The translations under genes and the position numbers were made by a program. Of a stretch of 64,000 bases of DNA, positions 35,422-47,237 are shown in pieces. The DNA is taken from assembly GCA_014529385.2 (NCBI GenBank), contig CM043960.1, positions 74,311,410-74,375,409 of the forward strand. The letters are read 5' to 3'. The notes beneath the pieces were generated by a model. The model ran no database searches. It saw only the letters and a list, made by a program, of their open reading frames with translations, and had not been told where the DNA came from. Positions within the stretch are counted from its first letter, which is position 1. Every line of letters starts with the position of its first letter. Origin of the DNA: Adiantum capillus-veneris (taxonomy: Eukaryota; Streptophyta; Polypodiopsida; Polypodiales; Pteridaceae).

Positions 35422-35587
35422 GCTTTAGGTTTTGTGAGTATGTTTTCTTGCAATGTTTTGCCCATGTGAGGTGTGCGGAATCGCCACCTAGTCTTGTGTT
35501 TTGGAGTGAGCTTGTGTATGTGTGAAGGGTGTGCGGATTCTCCATCCTTTTGTGGTGCCTAAGTACTAAGCCGCTATACCCCCTCCC

Positions 35588-35630
<43 letters not shown>

Positions 35631-35709
35631 CCCTTTCCTCTTCATCATTACTCCCAAGCATCCATCTCTCTTGGATGAAAACTTTGTTATGGTGGTGTGT
35701 TGTTTGCGT

Positions 35710-35737
35710 CCTAGCCGCTGAAGCTAGGTGGTGCCCC
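35710..35737 (+). promoter_or_regulatory. U5 hairpin plus PBS-like box, Gypsy-e 5' LTR
   Basis: CCTAGC, loop CGCTGAA, GCTAGG (35710-35728), then TGGTGCCCC (35729-35737), about 100 bp before the true PBS. Confidence 0.6.
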
Positions 35738-35834
35738 CCCTGTTTGCTTTACCATGACAGGCTCGAGGTGCGCCATTCGGTCCCCGGTGTTTTAGAGGCC
35801 GTCGGGGTTCGGGGATCGCTTTACTCCCTTCATT

Positions 35835-35852
35835 TGGTGCCCCCACTAAGGA
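35835..35852 (+). other. Gypsy-e primer binding site
   Basis: TGGTGCCCCCACTAAGGA two bases after the 5' LTR. The first ten bases are shared with Gypsy-c and nine with Gypsy-d. Confidence 0.65.
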
Positions 35853-35905
35853 TCTTTTCATGAAACCCTTCAGTTTACAAGACTGAAACCCTTAAACTAT
35901 TGTGA

Positions 35906-36166
35906 ATGGATGAATGGCTAGCAGGATTTGCTAATTGGACGACAGAAGAAGAAGAGCTCCAAGCACAACTAGACGAACTCCGCATCTCCATCGAAGCTCG
36001 AGTGCCAGGCGTAACGGTAATCGATTTGCAGTGGGAGAGTCAACCAACACGCCAAACCCAATGGATATACATAGGCCAAGTGCCAAGAAGAAGAAGGAGA
36101 AGGTCGAAACCATGTCCGCAACCTACAACCAACCCACAACAACAAAATGGAAGGAGCTCTACATAA
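35906..36166 (+). CDS. Pre-gag ORF a of Gypsy-e (86 aa, MDEWL family)
   Basis: Starts MDEWLAGFANWTTEEEE, about 50 bp after the PBS. Gypsy-d has a counterpart at the same place starting MEEWLKEFSNWRTEEEE (49810-49992). Similarity fades after about 50 residues; this copy has a basic stretch PRRRRRRSK. Acidic N-terminal part, no known family. Its end overlaps the next ORF. Confidence 0.5.
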   Translation: MDEWLAGFANWTTEEEELQAQLDELRISIEARVPGVTVIDLQWESQPTRQTQWIYIGQVPRRRRRRSKPCPQPTTNPQQQNGRSST

Positions 36167-36371
36167 TAGAGAATCAACACTATTCTACTTTGAGAATCGG
36201 GTAACTCAAGTCACCGAGGTAATTATCACAGTCAGTTTTCAAGTCGCACCTGATGCTGCAGCACAGATAACGGAATCATTGGCTCACACTCTCACTAAAG
36301 AAACTAGGGATCTACTGAGTTTGTTTCAGGAAAGAACACCACCCTCTCCCACAAGCTTGGACAGTGACTAA
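36147..36371 (+). CDS. Pre-gag ORF b of Gypsy-e (74 aa)
   Basis: Overlaps ORF a by 20 bp in another frame. Contains VTEVIITVSFQVAPDAAAQI. Only weakly like the small ORFs of Gypsy-c (a shared strand-like VxxIxVS); it may be a diverged first copy of the same duplicated pair. Coding status uncertain. Confidence 0.3.
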   Translation: MEGALHNRESTLFYFENRVTQVTEVIITVSFQVAPDAAAQITESLAHTLTKETRDLLSLFQERTPPSPTSLDSD

Positions 36372-36388
36372 GCACCTCTAAACTGCAC

Positions 36389-36607
36389 ATGAATCAATAC
36401 AACCTACCTCAAGACAGATCATACATACCAACACGTGTACGCTCAATCAAGGTAATACTGGATTTGAAGGCTCACTACCAGCACGTCATTGACACCATGC
36501 TGGGTGGGGAGCGATTTTTTGAGGTTCTGGCATCAGATCAACCATTTGTCCTACCTTTGGTACAAGGCAATGTACCGTTTGAAGTTTTAATCTATGTCCT
36601 AGTATAA
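36389..36607 (+). CDS. Pre-gag ORF c of Gypsy-e (72 aa)
   Basis: Starts MNQYNLPQDRSYIPTRVRSI and ends VPFEVLIYVLV, 83 bp before the gag ATG. The last 34 residues match Gypsy-c ORF 2 at about 14 positions (GxxRxxExLASxxPxxLPL, then F, V, I and L near the end). Size, position before gag and C-terminal end agree with Gypsy-c. Unknown function. Confidence 0.5.
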   Translation: MNQYNLPQDRSYIPTRVRSIKVILDLKAHYQHVIDTMLGGERFFEVLASDQPFVLPLVQGNVPFEVLIYVLV

Positions 36608-36690
36608 GAGGGTATACACGCCTCCTTGTAAAGAAGAAAAAAACTTTTGCAAGTTAAGCAGTGTGTCTTTCTAGCTCTCTCTCAGTAATC

Positions 36691-39156
36691 ATGGCAAGTG
36701 TAGCATTTCCAACATTTAAAGGAAAGAAGGGGGAGGATTTGGTAACAGACTTCCTAGATGACTTTGAAGTAGCATGTGTAGTGAGCAACAAAGATACGGA
36801 TGAATCCCGGGTTAGAATCTTTAAGCATCTCATTAAGCTAGAAGCTAGATCATGGTACAATGCACTTCCACAAGCAACCAAGGATGACTGGGAACCCTTA
36901 AAAACCGCTTTTAAGAGGCGCTTTGGGGGAGGTACCACTTCAGAAAAGTTGTGGGACAAGTTGAGAGACTTGAAGCAGGAGGGTCTTTTAGAATATGCCA
37001 CCTATGAGTCCAAATTTGTGGATTTGTGGGAACGGTGGGTTGAGTCACTGGCAAGGGGAGAAGCTGCACCCGATTTCCTAAAAAAAGATCGGTTCACGCA
37101 TGGCTTATGGCCGCTTCTCAAGGAGAAGGTGAAAGGTAGATTCCCGGCTACGTACGAGTTAGCCGTTGAGATTGCTCGCCTTAAGGACAAGAAGCTGCGA
37201 ATGAAAGCCAAAGAAACCGAGTCAATAGAAGCAGGAACATCGCGTCGACGAGCAACTACAACAACCACCATACCACCACCACCGGCTCTTGGGGTAAGAG
37301 ATGACCAACAAGATATGTTGGCCCATATTACTGACCAACTACAGAGTTTGTCTGTCCACTTAATACAACAAGGGAGGAGTCAAGAAAGAGATCAAGACCC
37401 TGGAAGAGCACGACGACAAAACAAGAAGTATCATTGCTACAACTGCGGAGAAGACGGTCACGGTATGTACTACTGTCCCAAACCACGACAAAACTATAAT
37501 AGAGGAGGTAGGAGGAACCAATTGTCACCCCCTAGAGAAAGAACACCCCCACCCCGAGCACCACCCCCACCAACACAAATTCTACGTCCACCCCAGACAC
37601 CACTACAAGAATCCATCCCACCTCTTCCACCAGCCCCACCACCTGATCGCCTTGTAAACATCATAAGGCTAGAAGAGAAAGGAAAAGCCGTAGTAGTGGA
37701 TCCACCCAGAGCAAAGGAGAGGGACAAGGGTAAGGAGAAGGTAACCTTTTTAGAACCACTTGAAGCCATGACTGTGAAAAGAGCTACGAGGGAGAAAGCT
37801 ACACAATCAGATGATGAGAGAAGCATGAGAGGAGAAACTAGCAAGAGGCCATCGAGGCCACGACGGAAATTGGGCATCACCGACTTCCAGCTAGGGGAAA
37901 GTTCTAAGCCCTATGATCTAACATTGGATGTGGCAGAGCAAGGACCGAAGATTACATGGCCACAGCTGCTACATCTTGCACCAAAAGTAAGGCGACAATG
38001 GTCTAAAATGGTAAGTACAAGACGCTCCAAAACAAAGGTAGCCGGAGCAATTTCGGGATGCAACATGGATGACATCCTTCCAATTGTCGACGTAAACATA
38101 AAACGAAAGAGGGTTGGAAACACCTACATTGATGGAGGTGCACAAATCTGTGTAATGAGCGAAGCTATGATGCTTCGATTAGGGCTCGAGGTTGACAGGC
38201 CTTCTCCATGCAAGGCAAAGATGGCAAACAACGCAAAAGTTAAGTGTGTGGGTGTGGTAAGTGCCGTGAAAATCAAATCTTTCAACACTGAGGTAGAGGT
38301 AGATGTTTTTGTGATGCCTACTAAGGGGGAGGGCTATCCACTAATTTTGGGAAGGCCATGGTTGATGGCCATGAAGGCAAAACAGGACTGGGGTACTGGC
38401 CTTCTACGCATGACCGGTAAGAAAGGGGAGACAATCTACTACGACATGAGGATTGGCAAGCAAAATCAAATGAATCTGGAAACATCGGCAGATGAAACCA
38501 CTAGCGAATCTTCCAGTTCTGAGGAGGAGACCCCATCCACCGACGAAAGTGACAGTTCCATTGATGTGATGGGTATCATTATGAAGGATCCACAAAGGGT
38601 AAGCACAACTGGTGATCCATCACCAAAAGGGCAACCCAATGAAGAGGAGAGAAAATCACCTGGCCTAGGAGGAAGTAGGTTGAAGGGTATGTTGTCTACA
38701 GAATTAACACTTGAGGAGAAAGATAGTTTTTTGCAAATGTTGATGGGATTTCCTAACCTGTTCATTGACAACTATGAAAGAATCACAGGCATTACAGTGG
38801 TGGAACATCATATTAAGCTGAAGGAAGGGGTAAAACCAGTTGTGCAAAAGCTACGACGACTGGGGGTCATACAAGAAAAGGCACTCTTGGCCGAGGTAAG
38901 GAAACTGCTGGAGGGGGGATTCATCTATCCTGTAGAAAACTCAGAATGGGTGTCACCCGTAGTGGTGACGCCTAAAAAGAATGGTAAGTGGAGGGTCTGT
39001 GTTGACTACAAACCACTAAATGCAGCTACAAAGAGATACCACTTTCCTCTCCCTTTCTTGGAAGAAATTCTGAATGAAGTAGCGGGGAGGGCTAATGATG
39101 GGGGCTTTTCACACGCCAAGCTCCCATACCCCTCTTCTCTCGTCCCCACCCCATGA
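36691..39156 (+). CDS. Gypsy-e gag-protease-truncated RT
   Basis: Start chosen at ATG 36691 (MASVAFPTFKGKKGEDL); an in-frame ATG lies at 36661. Uninterrupted for about 820 codons. Gag domain 1-170; zinc knuckle CYNCGEDGHGMYYC at 249-262; Pro-rich linker about 275-320; Lys-rich stretch; protease YIDGGAQICVMSE from about 479 with LILGRPWLM near 551; RT start with EWVSPVVVTPKKNGKWRVCV and PLPFLEEILNEVAG. At 39081 it passes into the PPT and 3' LTR and stops at 39156. RT lacks its catalytic motifs, so only gag and protease could work. No stops or frameshifts. Confidence 0.9.
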   Translation: MASVAFPTFKGKKGEDLVTDFLDDFEVACVVSNKDTDESRVRIFKHLIKLEARSWYNALPQATKDDWEPLKTAFKRRFGGGTTSEKLWDKLRDLKQEGLLEYATYESKFVDLWERWVESLARGEAAPDFLKKDRFTHGLWPLLKEKVKGRFPATYELAVEIARLKDKKLRMKAKETESIEAGTSRRRATTTTTIPPPPALGVRDDQQDMLAHITDQLQSLSVHLIQQGRSQERDQDPGRARRQNKKYHCYNCGEDGHGMYYCPKPRQNYNRGGRRNQLSPPRERTPPPRAPPPPTQILRPPQTPLQESIPPLPPAPPPDRLVNIIRLEEKGKAVVVDPPRAKERDKGKEKVTFLEPLEAMTVKRATREKATQSDDERSMRGETSKRPSRPRRKLGITDFQLGESSKPYDLTLDVAEQGPKITWPQLLHLAPKVRRQWSKMVSTRRSKTKVAGAISGCNMDDILPIVDVNIKRKRVGNTYIDGGAQICVMSEAMMLRLGLEVDRPSPCKAKMANNAKVKCVGVVSAVKIKSFNTEVEVDVFVMPTKGEGYPLILGRPWLMAMKAKQDWGTGLLRMTGKKGETIYYDMRIGKQNQMNLETSADETTSESSSSEEETPSTDESDSSIDVMGIIMKDPQRVSTTGDPSPKGQPNEEERKSPGLGGSRLKGMLSTELTLEEKDSFLQMLMGFPNLFIDNYERITGITVVEHHIKLKEGVKPVVQKLRRLGVIQEKALLAEVRKLLEGGFIYPVENSEWVSPVVVTPKKNGKWRVCVDYKPLNAATKRYHFPLPFLEEILNEVAGRANDGGFSHAKLPYPSSLVPTP
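39081..39095 (+). other. Gypsy-e PPT at the deletion junction
   Basis: AGCGGGGAGGGCTAA directly before the 3' LTR. RT sequence ends just upstream, so the pol deletion ended within or next to the PPT and left the priming site intact. Confidence 0.8.
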
Positions 39157-40407
39157 AAACCCCCTCTTATGGAGGGAGTGATAAAAGGCATTGGAAAAAG
39201 TAAGAAAAAATAAAGTATGATTATGTAAATATATAAGAAAGGTAAAATAGGCCACCTCATGCCTGCGGGGTAGCCCATCCCCACCTTGCCTCCTTTTTCT
39301 TCATTGTTGCCCCGCCGGGTGTCTCTTTTCCTCTCCTCCACTCAAAAGGTCAACCCCCTCTCTCTTCCCCTTGTCATTTCTCCTTTCTCTCTCCCGTCAA
39401 GCTACCCCACCTCTCACCAATAATGCATTATAACTCACCAATAATGCACCCTAACTCACATGCAACTTACCCTATCTTCCAAAATAGTATACCCCACCCC
39501 CTCTTTCTCTCTCCTATCATATCCCATGACCCAAATACCCCCCCTCTCTCTCTAAAGGGCGCCATGTCTCTTGTCTTGTAGCTAAATAACCTCCCCCACA
39601 CTCACACACACTCAGTTTCACTGAAAAAGGTGCCCACAGACCCATCCCCACCCGGTGGTTACCTGATTTTTCTTGTGTTCACACACATCTGCACACAGAT
39701 TCACCTCTGAACACACTCCCCTCTCTCCCCTCTTGTAATTACTTTATTCTCCATGTCACCTCTCACTTTTTTTCATCAACCCATCTCTCTCTCTTAGTCT
39801 CTCTCTCATGAGACTGCTATTCTAGCACATATACACACAGCCAAACAAGTGGGGCCCACAGTCACATGGCCTATGTAGATAATGATTTCTTCATTTCTAA
39901 ATTCTAGAATTTCTCCTCCCTCCTCCCCTATATAAAGAGGGGTCACCATCACACTAAGGACACACAACATCACCAAAGAACACACTATGCACTGTGTGTG
40001 CCTAGTGCACATACACACACCAACACCATCACCATCACCATCACTACAATCACCATGCTTGTCTTGAGCATGACCTCTACACCCTTGGCTATGGAAGATG
40101 AAGGGCAACTAAATGAAGGATGATGGCCATAATCCTCGTGCGAGTCTTCGCCATCAACTCCCACCTATCCGCCATGTGCTCTACCACTCTCTCCCTTCTC
40201 ATTCCCCTACCCTATGCTCCCTATTTCATCGCCTAATTCTCTAAATAAAGCTTTAGGTTTTGTGAGTATGTTTTATTGCAATGTTTTGCCCATGTAAGGT
40301 GTGCGGAATCGCCACCTAGTCTTGTGTTTTGGAGTGAGCTTGTGTATGTGTGAAGGGTGTGCGGATTCGCCATCCTTTTGTGGTGCCTAAGTACTAAGCC
40401 TCTATAC

Positions 40408-40462
<55 letters not shown>

Positions 40463-40674
40463 TGATCTCATTCCCTTTCCTCTTCATCATTACTCCCAAG
40501 CATCCATCTCTCTTGGATGAAAACTTTGTTATGGTGGTGTGTTGTTTGCGTCCTAGCCGCTGAAGCTAGGTGGTGCCTCCCCTGTTTGCTTTACCATGAC
40601 AGGCTCGAGGCACGCCATTCGGTCCTCGGTGTTTTAGAGGCCGTCGGGGTTCAGGGTTCGCTTTGCTCCCGTCA
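39096..40674 (+). repeat. Gypsy-e 3' LTR (1579 bp)
   Basis: Copy of 34281-35832. TATA at 39928-39937, AATAAA at 40244-40249, (CT)n at 40412-40459, hairpin at 40552-40570 followed by TGGTGCCTC. Ends GCTCCCGTCA. Confidence 0.95.
40552..40579 (+). promoter_or_regulatory. U5 hairpin plus PBS-like box, Gypsy-e 3' LTR
   Basis: CCTAGC, loop CGCTGAA, GCTAGG, then TGGTGCCTC (one change from the 5' copy). Confidence 0.6.
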
Positions 40675-40944
40675 GTGGCATGCCGTGGTGGTAGAGAGAT
40701 AGTGGAAGAAGGTGGTGCAACCTACTTGGTGCGCTCTCTAAGACGACTCAATGATGGTGCATACTTACTACCATGAGCATGTATGCGTGTGTGCATCGAC
40801 CATTGGAGTCGAGAGATGGATGTGGTTCCCTTCGCATGGTGCAATTCCCAAGGAAAACCCAACACACAAAACCCCCCTTCTAGTGATGGAAATGTTGTGA
40901 ATCCTTCCCACTACACTCTATCAAATGCTTGGCTCACCATGAAT

Positions 40945-40970
40945 CCCCCCCCCCCCCCCCCCCCCCCCCC
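40945..40970. repeat. 26-base C run
   Basis: Unbroken C tract in the Gypsy-d 3' LTR. The other LTR has only a short C run here (about 50700). Confidence 0.95.
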
Positions 40971-41641
40971 GATAGTGACCTCTCAGTGCCAATTTATAGG
41001 TGTTGGCTGCTTGGATTATGGTAATCCCAGTGTGGTTAGGGTAAGCTTAATCGGGGAGACAAAGCAAGTGGTGGGCCCCGTGTGGTTGACGCTTGCTTTT
41101 TTTTGGGAGGTTATTAAAAGATGGGAATCTCTAGGTGGGCCTTTGTGACCATCACCTAGAGAGAGGATATTTACAAAAAAATGGAAATTTACAATGGCTT
41201 GGGTGAAAACTGAAGATAATGATAAAAATAACCTATAAATTACTGGAATGGCATTGTGGTTGCGTGTTGCCAGAGAATGGTGTGCTCTCGGTGCGTCGAT
41301 GTCGAGCGTACTTGTTTTTGGAGTTGGCCGGGGCATGCTTTCGGCACATTTTCTCTTTTTGTTGTTGGCGGCGCGTGCTTTGGATCCTTCTTCTTTATTC
41401 GTCGATGTCGTAGTCGTAACCTTTGTGTTTTTTTTTGTATTTGTGGTGCGGCGCGTATATGCGTGTGTGTGGGTATTGGTGCATGAGGGCGGGTGTGTGT
41501 ATGTATATGTATGTGTGTGCGCGTAAACGTGTGTGGGAAGGGCTTTAATATATATACAATATATTTATTTATTTTTATTTTTTTTCGTTTTGATGGCTGA
41601 CGGCCGGCCCGGCTGCCTGCTAAAACTGCGCGAGGCGGATT

Positions 41642-42788
<1,147 letters not shown>

Positions 42789-42878
42789 ATAAGCTACGGG
42801 GGGGGGTAATGAGAGTGGGGTGGGAAAAAATAAGTTTCTTTTTCTTTTTTTTCTTTGATTTTCGAAAGTCGGCTATCA

Positions 42879-43941
42879 TTAGCCCTCTCCCTTTGGCTAG
42901 AGGCATTCATGCTTCTAGCCCTTCTTCTGCTTCCTCAGTTGTAGAGTTAGAGGGTTCTCCCTCCTCTGGAATGTCTAGCACAAATTCTGGGTCAAACCTA
43001 AGAAAATACATTCTCAGTATCCATCCATTGACCCTAGTCTTGTGAATTCTCCCATCGGCTTCCATCAGCTTATAGCTATCGTTGTCATAGCGTTTCTTGA
43101 TGATGAATGGCCCTTCCCATCTGGGTTGAAATTTCTTATCCTTTCTAGTGTCAAATTTGTTGTCATATTGCAGTACTAACATGCCTTTTTGCAGTCCCTT
43201 TTCTTTAAGCCCTTGATTGAAAGTGAGCCGACGTCGTTCTACCTGTGCTGCATAGTTATTGATTGCTTCTTCCCTATCCAGTTGGAGTCTCTCCAGATCC
43301 AAGATGTGGTTCCAGAGGTTTGCAATTGGACGATGTGTCTGGCTAGCCAAAACTCGTAAGCTGGCTATTTGTACCTCAATGGGTAGAATTGCCTCCTCCC
43401 CATAAACTAGATGGAAAGGAGTGAAACCTAGTGATGTTCGGAACGTTGTTCTGTAGGCCCAAAGAGCTGCCATGAGATGTTTATCCCAGTCCCCTGTGTG
43501 GTTGTTCACCTGTTTTGTGATGATTTTGCAAATCATTCCATTTACCTTCTCTACTAGACCATTGCATTGTGGATAGTATGGTGTGGAATGCCTATGTGTG
43601 ATGCCTAACTTCTTCATCAGTTCTCCCAGCAAATCACCTCTGAATCCAGGTCCTCTATCTGATATTATCTCAAGAGGAGTGCCAAAATGGCAAACGATGT
43701 GCTCAAAAATGAACTTTGCCACCTCTTGGGCTGTAATGCGGGTGGTGGCCATTGCTTCTGCCCATCGAGTCATGTATTATACACCCACTATGATGTACAG
43801 TTTACCTGATTAGGCCCTTGGTAAAGGACCGATTGCATCTATTCCCCATTTCTCAAAAGGACCATATGAGCTGATAGGGGTTTGTGGCTCGTAGGTCAAC
43901 GTGCGATCAATGGCCACTTGACAAGCCTTGCATGTTTTACA
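42879..43941 (-). pseudogene. Gypsy-d integrase core and C-terminal tail
   Basis: Minus strand from 43941: KWGIDAIGPLPRA then TAA near 43813 and TAA near 43777, then a long open frame from 43773 with IISDRGPGFRGDLL, HRHSTPYYPQCNGLVEKVNG (catalytic Glu), LWAYRTTFRTSLGFTPFHLV and tail RWEGPFIIKKRYDNDSYKLM. It ends at 42907, and bases 42879-42906 hold the PPT (AAAGGGAGAGGGCTAA). Confidence 0.9.
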
Positions 43942-44570
43942 TCAATGGTGTACATCCCTGTTCAAACTAGGCCAAAAGTATCCTGCCTGTAGAATCTTCC
44001 TACTGGTGGAAAAATGACCGTCGCAGACGCCGCCATGGCAACTTGAAATTAACTCTGTGATTTCACTGGAGGTTGGCACCCGCCTGATAATTTGATCTTT
44101 GTCCTTACAATACAAGTGGTCGTCTATAAGGCGGTACCTAGTAGCCTTTCTTACCAGCCACTTTTTTTGGCCTTTGGTGTGTCCTGTTGGACATTCTCCT
44201 GTATCTAGAAAACTAATGATATCAGGCATAGCATCACTACCTTGGAAGAGGGGTAGTTTTAATTTAATCTCCCCTACGAGAACGTCTTGTATTCTTTCTT
44301 TACCTAGCGCATCTGCCTCTTGATTTTCTGCTATGGGGACATGGAATAGTTTCACTAATCCAAACATCTTTAGAAGGTCCTTAACTTGGCGAAGTTGACC
44401 AAGTAAAACCTGAGTTTTGCAATCCCAGGTTCCATTTATCTGCCGAACACATTTAGGCGCTGAATTCTTTGTGAAATACGTTGTTCCAACCCAAGAATTA
44501 GGGCTGCATATTCTGGTTCATTGATGGAGTGGGAGTGTAATAACTGCCCCATGGAGAATAATCTTTCTTG
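43942..44570 (-). pseudogene. Gypsy-d RNase H end and integrase zinc domain
   Basis: After the solo LTR the minus strand reads ERLFSMGQLLHSHSINEPEY (RNase H), a stop and frame change near 44450, then LFHVPIAENQEADALGKERI, CHGGVCDGHFSTSRKILQAG and WPSLNRDVHH with a TGA at 43939 where Trp is expected. These are the last RNase H motif and the HHCC region of the integrase. Confidence 0.85.
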
Positions 44571-46092
44571 TGACGGGAGCAAAGCGAACCCCGAACCCCC
44601 GGCGGCCTCTAAAACACCGGGGAACGAATGGCGTGCCTCGAGCCTGTCACGGTAAAGCGAACAGGGGGCACCACCTAGCTTTAGCGGCTAGGACGCAAAC
44701 AACACACCACCATAACAAAGTGTTCATCCAAGAGAGATGGATGTTTGGGAGTAATGATGAAGAGGAAAGGGAATGAGATCAAGTGAGAGAGAGAGAGAGA
44801 GAGTGAGGGAGGGGGTATAGCGGCTTAGTACTTAGGCACCACAAAAGGATGGCGAATCCGCACACCCTTCACACATACACAAGCTCACTCCAAACACAAG
44901 ACTAGGTGGCGATTCCGCACACCTCACATGGGCAAAACATTGCAAGAAAACATACTCACAAAACCTCAAGCTTTATTTAGAGAATAAGGCGATGAAATGG
45001 GGAGCATAGGGTAGGGGAATGAGAAGGGAGAGCGTGGTAGAGCACATGGCGGATAGGTGGGAGTTGATGACGAAGACTTGCACGAGGATTATGGCCATCA
45101 TCCTTCATTTAGTTGCCCTTCATCTTCCATAGCCCAAGGGTGTAGAGGTCATGCTCAAGACGAGCATGGTGATTGCGGTGATGGTGATGGTAATGGTGTG
45201 GGTGTGTGTGTGTGCACTAGGCACACACAGTGCATAGTGTGTTCTTTCGTGATGGTGTGTGTGTGTTTAGTGTGATGGTGACCCCTCTTTATATAGGGGA
45301 GGAGGGGGGAGAAATTCTAGAATTTAGAAATGAAGAAATCATTATCATCATAGGCCATGTGACTGTGGGCCCCACTTGTCTGGCTGTGTGTATATGTGCC
45401 AGAACAGCAGTCTCATGAGAGAGAGACTAAGAGAGAGAGATGGGTGAATGGAAAAAAGAGAGGTGACATGGAGAATAAAGTAACTACAAGAGGGGAGAGA
45501 AGGGAGTGTGTTCAGAGGTGAATCTGTGTGCAGATGTGTGTGAACACAAGAAAATCAGGTAACCACTGGGTGGGGATGGGTCTGTGGGCACCTTTTTCAG
45601 TGAAACTGAGTGTGTGTGAGTGTGGGGGAGGCCATCTGGCTACAAGACAAGAGAGATTTTGAATTTTAGAGAGAGAGGGGGGTATTTGGATCATGGGAGA
45701 GTGTAGGAGAGAGAAAAGGGGGGGTGGGGTATACTGTTTTGGAAGATAGGAGAGGTAGCATGTGAGTTAGGGTGCATTATTGGTAAGGACAGGGGGTGGG
45801 GTAGCTTCAAGGGAGAGAGAAAGGAGAAAGGACAAGGGGAAGAGTGAGGGGGTTGACCTTTTGAGTGGAGGAGAGGAAAAGGGACACCCGGCGGGGCAAC
45901 AGTGAAGAAAAAAGAGGCAAGGTGGGGATGGGCTACCCCGCAGGCATGAGGTGGCCTATTTTACCTTTCTTATATATTTACATAATCATACTTTATTTTT
46001 TTCTTACTTTGTCCAATGCCTTTTATCACTCCCTCCCTAAGAAGACGAGAGAAGAGGGGTATGGGAGCTTGGCTTGTGAAAAGCCTCCATCA
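44571..46092 (-). repeat. Solo LTR of the Gypsy-e family (1522 bp)
   Basis: Reverse-complement copy of the Gypsy-e LTR, ends TGACGGGAGC...CCTCCATCA on the plus strand, 4-bp duplication CTTG (44567-44570 and 46093-46096). The interrupted RNase H frame resumes on each side. It is a relic of a full element removed by LTR-LTR recombination. Minus-strand TATA at 45287-45296, AATAAA at 44972-44977, hairpin at 44674-44692. Confidence 0.95.
44665..44692 (-). promoter_or_regulatory. U5 hairpin plus PBS-like box, solo LTR
   Basis: Minus strand from 44692: CCTAGC, loop CGCTAAA, GCTAGG, then TGGTGCCCC. Confidence 0.6.
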
Positions 46093-46096
46093 CTTG

Positions 46097-47237
46097 CTGT
46101 TCATTGAAAATGACCATGCGTGCTGCAGACTGATCCATTGTTCTCTTGTATGCTCCGTCAAAGAAAAGAGAGTGAGCTCTCTCTAGCCTAGAACTTTCTA
46201 TCTTTGGTGTTTCTTCCTTTGCTTCCATGTTGACCTTCAGCTTCTTCTCATAATGGCGATGAGTGAGAATTCCCGCTAAACTAGCCCTTGTGGAGTTTTC
46301 TACTTGCATGGTGTAGTCAAACTCTTGTAGTCTAATTAACCACTTTGAGATCCTAGATGAGACATCCATGTGTCGCATTACATATGGGAAGACCTCCTCC
46401 ATTGTCGGGATTACAAAGGGTCTAGGTAGGAGATAGGAGCGGAACTTTGTGGTAGCAAACATCAATGCCAGAACCATGTGCTCTACTTCGGTAAATCCTT
46501 TTTCTGACGGGGTCATGACCCGACTAGAGAAGTAAATAGGGCGTATGAAAGAAGTTTTGGGGTCCTTTTGCATTAGCACTGCTCCAAGTGTATCACTTCC
46601 CACACTAGGGTTCACATAAAATGGCTCGTCCCACTTAGGAGGTGAAATAGTGGGAAGCTTAGCTAGGATTTGCTTCACCTCAGTAAACTGCTGCTTGTTC
46701 TCTTCACCCCATGAGAATACATCCCTCTGGGTGAGTTGTTGTAGGGGAAGGACCACTTGAGATAGTAGGTGAATGAACCTGCTTAAGTATCTTACCTTCT
46801 GAAAGAAAGAAACCAGTTGCTTGGCGGTGGTGGGTGATGATAAAGATACCAAAGCTTGAATCTTGCTTGAGTCAGTCTCGATTCCTTTTGCGTAAATTAC
46901 ATGACCAAGGAGAGTGACTTTTCTCTCACCAATGTGACACTTGTCCACGTTGAGTTGGCCACCCAAGGTTTGCAGCCTAGTTAAGCCATCATAGACTTTG
47001 CTTAAATGAAGGGCTCGTGAGCTATAAATGCAAAAAACATCTATGAAAACCCGTATTGATGTTCCAAAGTAGGGTTGGAAAACAAAAGTCACATAGCGTT
47101 GAAACGTGGCCGGGGAGTTAGTGAGGCCAAACGGCATCACTCTGTAGGAAAACATCCCCATGGTGTGATAAAGGTTGTCTTCTTCTGATCCTCCTCCGCA
47201 ATGCTAATCTGGAAGTACCCTGAGTAGCCATCTCATA
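46097..47237 (-). pseudogene. Gypsy-d RT palm, thumb and RNase H start
   Basis: Open from 47161 to the solo LTR. FGLTNSPATFQRYVTFVFQP; the catalytic pair reads FIDVF, with Val in place of the second Asp; then GQLNVDKCHIGERKVTLLGH, the RNase H-like tether (LGAVLMQKDPKTSFIRPIYF) and AHSLFFDGAYKRTMDQSAAR. In 47162-47237 the DGYSGYFQI motif is present but preceded by a TGA. Confidence 0.9.

Larger units (their letters stand above)
34281..35832 (+). repeat. Gypsy-e 5' LTR (1552 bp)
   Basis: TGATGGGGGCTTTTC to TTACTCCCTTCA. Matches 39096-40674 with roughly 1-2% substitutions by eye and small length changes in CT and CAT runs. Contains a TATA box, AATAAA, a (CT)n run (35589-35626) and the U5 hairpin. 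Confidence 0.95.
34281..40674 (+). mobile_element. Gypsy-e: deletion derivative with intact gag-protease frame
   Basis: LTRs 34281-35832 and 39096-40674; ends TGATGGGGGC...CCCGTCA; 4-bp target duplication GTGG (34277-34280 and 40675-40678) in the Gypsy-d LTR. Internal region only 3.26 kb: PBS, three small ORFs, gag, protease, N-terminal RT, then the PPT. Most of RT and all of RNase H and integrase are missing. Confidence 0.95.

Noticed and set aside
35835-35852. Self-priming of the Tf1 type by the U5 box
   Set aside because: The U5 copy TGGTGCCCC has the same sense as the PBS and is not complementary to it, so it cannot anneal to the PBS.
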